From Branchiostoma floridae (taxonomy: Eukaryota; Chordata; Leptocardii; Amphioxiformes; Branchiostomatidae): a DNA stretch of 43,083 bases. The notes beneath the pieces are model-generated. The model searched no databases. It was not told the DNA's origin and saw only the letters and a program-made list of their open reading frames with translations. A program made the translations under genes and the position numbers. How positions within the stretch are numbered: position 1 is the stretch's first letter; each line of letters begins with the position of its first letter. The stretch covers positions 24,206,970-24,250,052 of the forward strand of contig NC_049987.1 of assembly GCF_000003815.2 (NCBI RefSeq). Reading direction: 5' to 3'. Positions 41,001-43,083 of this stretch are shown here, piece by piece.

Positions 41001-41794
41001 TTCTGATTACTTGGTAACTGGGAGATCCAGGTTCTAATCCTGGAAAGGGCATCTCGGTTGGGGCTACGCCCGTCTTTTGGAAGGGAGGTAAAATGAGGGT
41101 CCCACGTATGATGAGGTGCCTCTTTAACGTGCACCTTAACTTCTGGATCCCTCTAGAAAGCTAGCGTCTTAGGCACTTGCGCATCCCCCAAATCTATAAA
41201 AGAACCCTCTCACACAGTATCCTGGCTAAGGGCATGCAACTGGTCCTAAATCACGTAGAGTTGGTCGCTTGTGCAGGTCTGAGTGTACATCAATAGCCAG
41301 GTGGTCATTTCATACATCTAGAGGTCGTCACTTATACAGGTTTGTCTGTACAGTACAGTACAGACAGATGTCATTCTTTCCACGAACTGTGTCTGAGTGG
41401 AACTTGCTTCCTGCAGAGATGGTGACTGCCCCAACCCTGGAATCCTTCAGGGATAAGGTGGCAAATCTACACTAATCATTTACAGTAGACCCCCAAGACA
41501 GACCATTACATCAAGCTACAACAGACAACCTCCTGTACCAGCACCTCTGTTAAGTGTGGTAGAAACATCAGCAAGTTGATGGTGGCCACCTAAACACTAA
41601 GAAGAAGAGAAGTACACTAATTTTGTACGTTATGCACTGAACTCATTGATTTTGTACACCTTGTGCCCTGAACTCACCGTGAAGCCGACAGAGCTCGCCC
41701 GTAGAGACACATCCTTCCTGCGTATGATGCAGCAGTGCTCGACGTGCTCGGTGGAGATCAGAGCGTCATGGAGCAGGTTCTGCAGCTGGTTCAT
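26005..41794 (-). CDS. PFN4: Profilin-4, complete, four coding exons
   Basis: Coding exons in gene order are 41794-41678, 38136-38002, 29967-29862 and 26033-26005. Phases are 0, 0, 1, and the total is 128 aa; human profilin-4 is 129 aa. Profilins are small proteins that usually bind actin, poly-proline and phosphoinositides. Profilin-4 is a divergent, largely testis-expressed member in mammals, reported to bind phospholipids and not actin. Diagnostic stretches are [13 protein letters not shown] at the start, the block [20 protein letters not shown], the motif [19 protein letters not shown] and [16 protein letters not shown], and the end DYFKEKGK. Each aligns without gaps to the matching part of vertebrate profilin-4. 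All splice sites are GT-AG. Introns of 3.5, 8.0 and 3.8 kb hold partial exon copies and many repeats. Function in the lancelet is inferred from the family. Confidence 0.93.
26576..26798. mobile_element. MITE family 1, copy 5, with perfect 9-bp target duplication
   Basis: The element is 26585-26789. The left end TACTCTCCAAGCAGAGG and the right end CCTCTGCTTGGAGAGTA are exact complements, and the match goes on through TTAGGCTCCGGCTG with one mismatch. GTTTCTAGA is present immediately outside both ends (26576-26584 and 26790-26798). Nine-base duplications are typical of Mutator-like elements. This is the best-preserved copy and sets the family boundaries. It has no coding capacity. Confidence 0.92.
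28640..28855. mobile_element. MITE family 2, copy 2
   Basis: The left end AGTTTGTCTCCAG pairs with the right end CGGGAGACAACCTT. The core TTTTCATTGTTAAATCTG with TTTTAAGCTTAAG is shared with copy 1. About 215 bp. Confidence 0.7.
29501..29660. repeat. Degenerate GAAT/GATG microsatellite
   Basis: Interrupted tetranucleotides (GAATGAATG, GGATGGATGG, GAACGAATG) run up to the partial exon-3 copy. The open frames across it are repeat artefacts. Confidence 0.8.
29694..29752 (-). pseudogene. Partial copy of PFN4 exon 3 (3' half plus donor)
   Basis: It encodes [13 protein letters not shown] and keeps the GTGGGT donor, but homology to exon 3 stops at the 5' side in the middle of the exon, where a GAGT array begins. 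With no acceptor it cannot act alone as an exon. Confidence 0.8.
29758..29855. repeat. GAGT/GAAT microsatellite between exon-3 copies
   Basis: Long runs of GAGT and GAAT separate the partial copy at 29694 from the complete exon 3. The same mixed repeat follows the UNC93A stop at 2805. Confidence 0.9.
29862..29967 (-). CDS. PFN4: PFN4 coding exon 3
   Basis: Codons 85-119 plus one base: [11 protein letters not shown], then [16 protein letters not shown]. The acceptor is tttgtgcag and the donor GTGGGT. It is the only copy of this exon intact at both ends: the copy at 29694-29752 keeps only the 3' half and the copy at 30061-30112 only the 5' half. Confidence 0.93.
30000..30295. repeat. (CA)n microsatellite with ATGTACACA interruptions
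   Basis: CA runs broken by ATG-type units surround the third exon-3 copy. A further CA run lies at about 30400-30430. The His-Thr and Cys-Val open frames are artefacts. Confidence 0.9.
30061..30112 (-). pseudogene. Partial copy of PFN4 exon 3 (5' half plus intron edge)
   Basis: It encodes [16 protein letters not shown] and then dissolves into GT repeats. The intron side (TTTGTGCA with the CACAGATAAACATG flank on the + strand) matches the real exon, but the acceptor CAG is changed to CAA, with AG now shifted by one base. Confidence 0.8.
30775..30960 (+). repeat. Dispersed repeat with GTCTGTCTG and GGGCCCCCTAG blocks
   Basis: A TCTGTCTGTCTG start, GATAACTTGAGAACGCCTCG, TTTGGTATGTGGGTAGGTC and TTGGGCCCCCTAGC. 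Partial relatives occur at 2200-2345 (-), 2534-2550, 21920 and 22265. Its class is unknown and there is no coding capacity in the visible copies. Confidence 0.5.
31362..31945. repeat. Three tandem copies of a ~195-bp unit
   Basis: The block TATGAAAACACCTATCCAG (about 31436, 31631, 31826) and its flanks recur at offsets of 194 and 195 bases. Copies 2 and 3 are nearly identical, while copy 1 has diverged in its first third, so the last duplication is recent. Confidence 0.9.
31974..32179. mobile_element. MITE family 1, copy 6
   Basis: Left end TGCTTTCCAAGCAGAGG, right end CCTCTGCTTGGAGAGTA. GTCAC occurs just outside both ends but with a one-base shift, so a target duplication is only suggested. 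About 206 bp. Confidence 0.8.
32950..33440. repeat. Three diverged tandem units around the hairpin
   Basis: The phrases CCACAGTTAATGCACAT / CCACAGCTAATGCACAT, ACATGTGTAGA-GC-GT and AACAGTTCTGT followed by CCTGCTAAC and TGTACGA recur three times between 32957 and 33440. Spacing is uneven, and the first unit contains the hairpin. Confidence 0.65.
32991..33092. mobile_element. Hairpin element with ~48-bp arms
   Basis: The arm beginning CCCGGTATCCAGC and the arm ending GCTGGATACAGGG are near-complements, with a very short loop around CTTGCGAAG. This is most likely a small foldback MITE. A structured RNA is possible, but both arms sit in repeated DNA. Confidence 0.65.
33704..34146. repeat. Minisatellite, 13 units of about 35-37 bp
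   Basis: The unit is built from GTAGGAAGGCCTGGTGG and AGGCTATACATACCCC. Units 1-3 and 5-7 share the same private variants (GTAGAAAGGCCTGATGG and ACACAACCCC), showing a second-level duplication of a block of about four units. There are no spacer sequences, so it is not a CRISPR-like array. Confidence 0.93.
34380..34479. other. Assembly gap (100 N)
   Basis: Exactly 100 N, the convention for a gap of unknown size. It removes the left arm of the palindromic element that continues at 34480. Confidence 1.
34480..34840. mobile_element. Palindromic element with a SINE in its centre (left arm cut by gap)
   Basis: CTACGCCTTACGGAAAAGAGC with ATGCAGACCCTCC at 34480-34512 is mirrored by GAGGGTCTGCATGC with TCTTTTCCGTAAGGCGTAG at 34806-34839. 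The arms go on to pair (GTTAGGCA / CTAACAATTC). Between them lies the SINE at 34600-34800. The sequence beyond 34840 is rich in GCGTAA and ACGTAGG motifs up to about 34990 and ends with another ATGCAGACCCTC, so the full element is larger and runs into the gap. Confidence 0.65.
34600..34795 (-). mobile_element. tRNA-derived SINE family C
   Basis: On the - strand it starts near GCTAGTCCAGTGGTTAGAGG (A-box-like) and has GTGGGTTCGAATCTCGGC (B-box) about 30 bases later. A non-tRNA body follows, with TGCAGTCCTCAGTTCACTG and GGTACAATAAACC. The tRNA-like part is well kept, but the stems do not close into a full tRNA. Confidence 0.7.
35397..35571. mobile_element. MITE family 1, copy 7
   Basis: Left end TACTCTGCAAACAGAGGCTG, right end GCCTAACCTCTGCTTGAAGAGTA. 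Short at 175 bp, with the left TIR missing the TTAGGCTCCG part. Confidence 0.75.
35812..36245. other. Assembly gap (434 N)
   Basis: A run of N inside PFN4 intron 2. The open frames spanning it are uninformative. Confidence 1.
36246..37160. other. Intronic DNA with no recognised feature
   Basis: Unique-looking sequence between the gap and the exon-2 array. A short inverted pair, GGTACCATCCTC at 36718 and GAGGATGGTACC at 36791, could form a small hairpin. Nothing coding is seen. Confidence 0.4.
37168..37960 (-). pseudogene. Array of six partial copies of the 3' end of PFN4 exon 2
   Basis: Copies end (AAATGT-type codon) at 37174, 37303, 37424, about 37576, 37744 and 37915; the real exon ends at 38002. 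Each covers roughly [15 protein letters not shown] plus the start of the intron. Copies at 37174, 37424 and 37744 have open frames and intact GTGAGT or GTAAGT donors. The copy at 37303 lost about 10 bases, the one near 37576 has a broken donor and several replacements, and the one at 37915 has a frameshift. Upstream of the homologous part, the copies share a different sequence reading ISYATN. TATTAG or TTTAG acceptor-like sites precede some copies but in the wrong phase for exon 1. Confidence 0.85.
38002..38136 (-). CDS. PFN4: PFN4 coding exon 2
   Basis: Codons 40-84 begin [13 protein letters not shown] after the acceptor ctgtctgcag and end VYAKC before the donor GTAAGT. A donor two bases earlier (GTGTAA) is weaker and would break the frame. 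The last 15 codons of this exon are the part copied six times downstream in the intron. Confidence 0.93.
38478..38577. other. Assembly gap (100 N)
   Basis: Exactly 100 N; it removes the left part of the MITE family 2 copy that ends at 38686. Confidence 1.
38578..38687. mobile_element. MITE family 2, copy 3 (right part only)
   Basis: TTTTCATCAATTTCTTGTCATAAAG-type sequence with TTTCATCCCAGAACGG and the right end GGGTCTTGGAGACAGCC, as in copy 1. The left part falls in the gap. Confidence 0.6.
39000..39400 (+). mobile_element. tRNA-derived SINE family B, with internal duplication
   Basis: The head GTAGCTCAACTGGTAGCAG (A-box-like) and GGTTCAATCCTGGGT (B-box) are followed by GGGCATCTTGGTTAGGGCTG, GAGGTGCCTC and a tail with CTTGCTGACCCGTGTGCC. 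The segment from the B-box to GAGGTGCCTC is present twice (39070-39155 and 39190-39290), so the copy is longer than the others. Confidence 0.75.
39645..40015. repeat. Two-copy tandem duplication, ~190-bp unit
   Basis: GCAGTAAATCATTCCACTG, TGTTTGTTGTCA, TGTCCAACTTTGGCTCCTG, ATGGTTTTAC and ATACCTTGGACAT-type phrases occur twice in order (about 39663 and 39849). Confidence 0.85.
40393..40565. mobile_element. MITE family 1, copy 8 (degraded left end)
   Basis: The right end GAGCCTAACCTCTGCTGG with AAGGGTA and the internal CCTGACAAAATAGAAAGCCC fit the family. The left end is too worn to place exactly. Confidence 0.65.
41005..41125 (+). mobile_element. SINE family B fragment
   Basis: ACTGGGAGATCCAGGTTCTA, GGGCATCTCGGTTGGGGCTA, CCCGTCTTTTGGAAGG and GATGAGGTGCCTC match the 39000 copy. 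The 5' head is missing. Confidence 0.65.
41240..41610 (+). mobile_element. 5'-truncated non-LTR retrotransposon (LINE) end
   Basis: The open frame 41269-41475 ends with [15 protein letters not shown], then [11 protein letters not shown] and a stop. The pattern SFFPRT...WN.LP......P.L..F is the usual C-terminus of reverse-transcriptase proteins of CR1/L2/RTE-type LINEs. A 3' UTR of about 120 bases and an AAGAAGAAGAG tail follow. Only the last 70 or so codons of the protein remain, so the copy is dead on arrival or heavily truncated. Confidence 0.7.
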
Positions 41795-41806
41795 CTTCAC
41801 CTTGTC
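41678..41806 (-). CDS. PFN4: PFN4 coding exon 1
   Basis: Codons 1-39 run from ATG at 41794 to ACG at 41678, donor GTGAGT. A pyrimidine-rich acceptor (ctctttag) ends at 41807, so the exon probably begins at 41806 with 12 bases of 5' UTR. That implies at least one non-coding exon further upstream, which I could not locate. The ATG was chosen because MNQLQNLL aligns with the N-terminus of vertebrate profilin-4. Confidence 0.9.
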
Positions 41807-41984
41807 CTAAAGAGTGATATAAAAAGGTAAACTTTAACGTAAAGGTAACATTGGAGCCCACTGGCCTACCCTCAACAGACAACAGAGACGGAAATTTAGA
41901 GGCCCTGGGGTAAGTCCCTGTAGTTTAATTCAGTGTTGGAACTTTTCTATAAAGGTAACAAGGTAGGAGCCTCACAAGCTATAG

Positions 41985-42125
41985 TTGAGCCACAGTTCAA
42001 TCCCGGGTAGGGCATCTTGGTTGGGGCTGCACCTGTCTTTCAGAAGGGATGTAAAACAGGGGTCCCCTGTTAAAGCATGTTAAAGGGGAAGGGGCAGTAA
42101 CCCCTGCCTGTAAAACATACCTGGT
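41985..42125 (+). mobile_element. SINE family B fragment
   Basis: CAGTTCAATCCCGGGTAGGG (B-box), GCATCTTGGTTGGGGCTGCA, CTGTCTTTCAGAAGGGATG, GGGGTCCCCTGT and AAGGGGCAGTAACCCC, with the CTTGCTGACC tail at about 42170. The usual GAGGTGCC block is deleted. Confidence 0.65.
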
Positions 42126-42275
42126 CCAGTACTACTGAATACAAAATAATAATAAACAAACAGCAATGAAACTTGCTGACCTATGTGCTGCTGTTCTTTT
42201 CCCTTCTATTGACCCATTTTGAATGTACTAAAGACAAAAATAAAATCACTACTGCATTGTGATAATACCACTCTT

Positions 42276-42385
42276 CCCTCCCACCTCCCTTCACTTTCCT
42301 CCCTCCTTCCTTCACTTTCTTCCCTCCTTCCACCCTTCTTTTCCTTCCTTCTTACGTTCCTCCCATACTTCCCCTTTTCTCCCTG
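42276..42385. repeat. Polypyrimidine (CCCTTC) tract
   Basis: About 110 bases of nearly pure C and T in CCTCCCTTC-type units, upstream of PFN4. Confidence 0.8.
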
Positions 42386-42699
42386 CTTAATGTCTTGTTC
42401 TTTTTGTCCTACCCAAAACCCAAAGTGTACGACACTCTAGTCTCCCTGAATTCGACATTAAGACAAACCTAAATCATAGTGTACAGTGTATATATGCTGC
42501 CTTGCTCTGTTTTGATTCAAAAGGACAAGCAGCTCCAGTGTGTTGGATGAGTGAACGTAGTGCTACGGCACGCCTTTTTCCCTTGGTGTAGTAACAGCAG
42601 GTACCGTCCATGCATACAACTGTTTATGTTGACCCTACATTCATAAATCATGCAAAATGTCAGACAGACAAAGACATATGCGACTATGACGAGCCCAGG

Positions 42700-42886
42700 A
42701 CTGTGTCCAGCTTATTTTTTTTTCCATCCTACTCACTGTTGTTAATTTTCGTTGTCATTTTAAGCTTAGGAACACACGTTTACATCAATTGCATGTCTTG
42801 AAGTTCAGTTTTGTTTCGGAAGACCAGGGGTTGTGTACCAAAAAAATTCTTTACTAGGACAGAAGGACAGGTTCTGGAGGGTGCCC
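42700..42886. mobile_element. MITE family 2, copy 4 (worn)
   Basis: Left TGTGTCCAGCTT, an internal TTTTCGTTGTCATTTTAAG with AAGCTTAGG, and a right end GGTTCTGGAGGGTGCCC correspond to copy 1, with many differences. Confidence 0.55.
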
Positions 42887-43083
42887 TGGGTGAACTACTG
42901 TGAGAGGATATCTCTTTTCAAGTCACCTGAAGAGCCTGATAAGAATAGAATCACCCCTGCTAAGAAAACAGTCCTGACAAAAACAACTTGTTGGAGGAAG
43001 TGTCCATTTGACAGGACAGGTGGCTCTACCACATACAAACACCTGGGACTTCCCTACCTGACAGGTACGGACGTGTAGGAAGC
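42887..43083. other. Right edge of the window, nothing recognised
   Basis: An open frame of 81 codons covers 42833-43078 but has no recognisable motif and begins inside a MITE. It could reach another exon outside the window. I make no gene call. Confidence 0.4.

Larger units (their letters stand above)
38137..41677 (-). other. PFN4 intron 1
   Basis: A 3.5-kb intron. It contains one 100-N gap, half of a MITE family 2 copy, SINE B copies, a two-copy tandem duplication, a MITE family 1 copy and the end of a LINE. No other exon is recognised. Confidence 0.8.

Noticed and set aside
42833-43078. 81-codon open frame at the right edge
   Set aside because: It begins inside a worn MITE and has no recognisable motif; it could not be told from chance.

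Overview
The window looks like animal nuclear DNA from a lancelet (amphioxus, Branchiostoma), most likely a draft scaffold. The evidence is three spliced chordate-type genes with GT-AG introns, abundant short palindromic transposons and tRNA-derived SINEs, many local tandem duplications, and four N-runs (15994-16759, 34380-34479, 35812-36245, 38478-38577; two are exactly 100 N, the usual unknown-size gap). The species call is inference; the gene calls rest on protein motifs read directly from the sequence.

Layout. (1) 117-2804, + strand: the C-terminal half of an UNC93A-like membrane protein in four exons, with the N-terminal half off the left edge. Its introns carry an unusual set of partial exon copies. 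One of these lies between two telomere-like arrays, (CCCTAA)n and about 68 units of CCCTAG. (2) 2805-9780: intergenic DNA with a GAAT/GAGT array, MITEs, a SINE and a transposon nested inside another transposon. (3) 9963-14589, + strand: a complete CLIC (chloride intracellular channel, GST fold) gene of 244 aa in two coding exons split by a 3.9-kb intron, with a GC-rich promoter. (4) 14590-24960: intergenic DNA with MITEs, SINEs, short tandem duplications and a 766-base gap. (5) 26005-41794, - strand: a complete profilin-4 (PFN4) gene, 128 aa in four coding exons spread over 15.8 kb. Its introns hold six further partial copies of exon 2, two partial copies of exon 3, minisatellites, MITEs, SINEs and a LINE fragment. 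(6) 41807-43083: upstream of PFN4, repeats only.

The genes are not an operon and have no evident common pathway. The most distinctive observation is a recurring pattern: in both UNC93A and PFN4, segments spanning an exon-intron boundary have been copied in tandem into the neighbouring intron, usually next to simple repeats. Several copies keep splice donors or acceptors, and some of the profilin copies differ from the real exon mainly at synonymous positions. A second observation is a MITE family present about eight times, with one perfect and one imperfect 9-bp target duplication.
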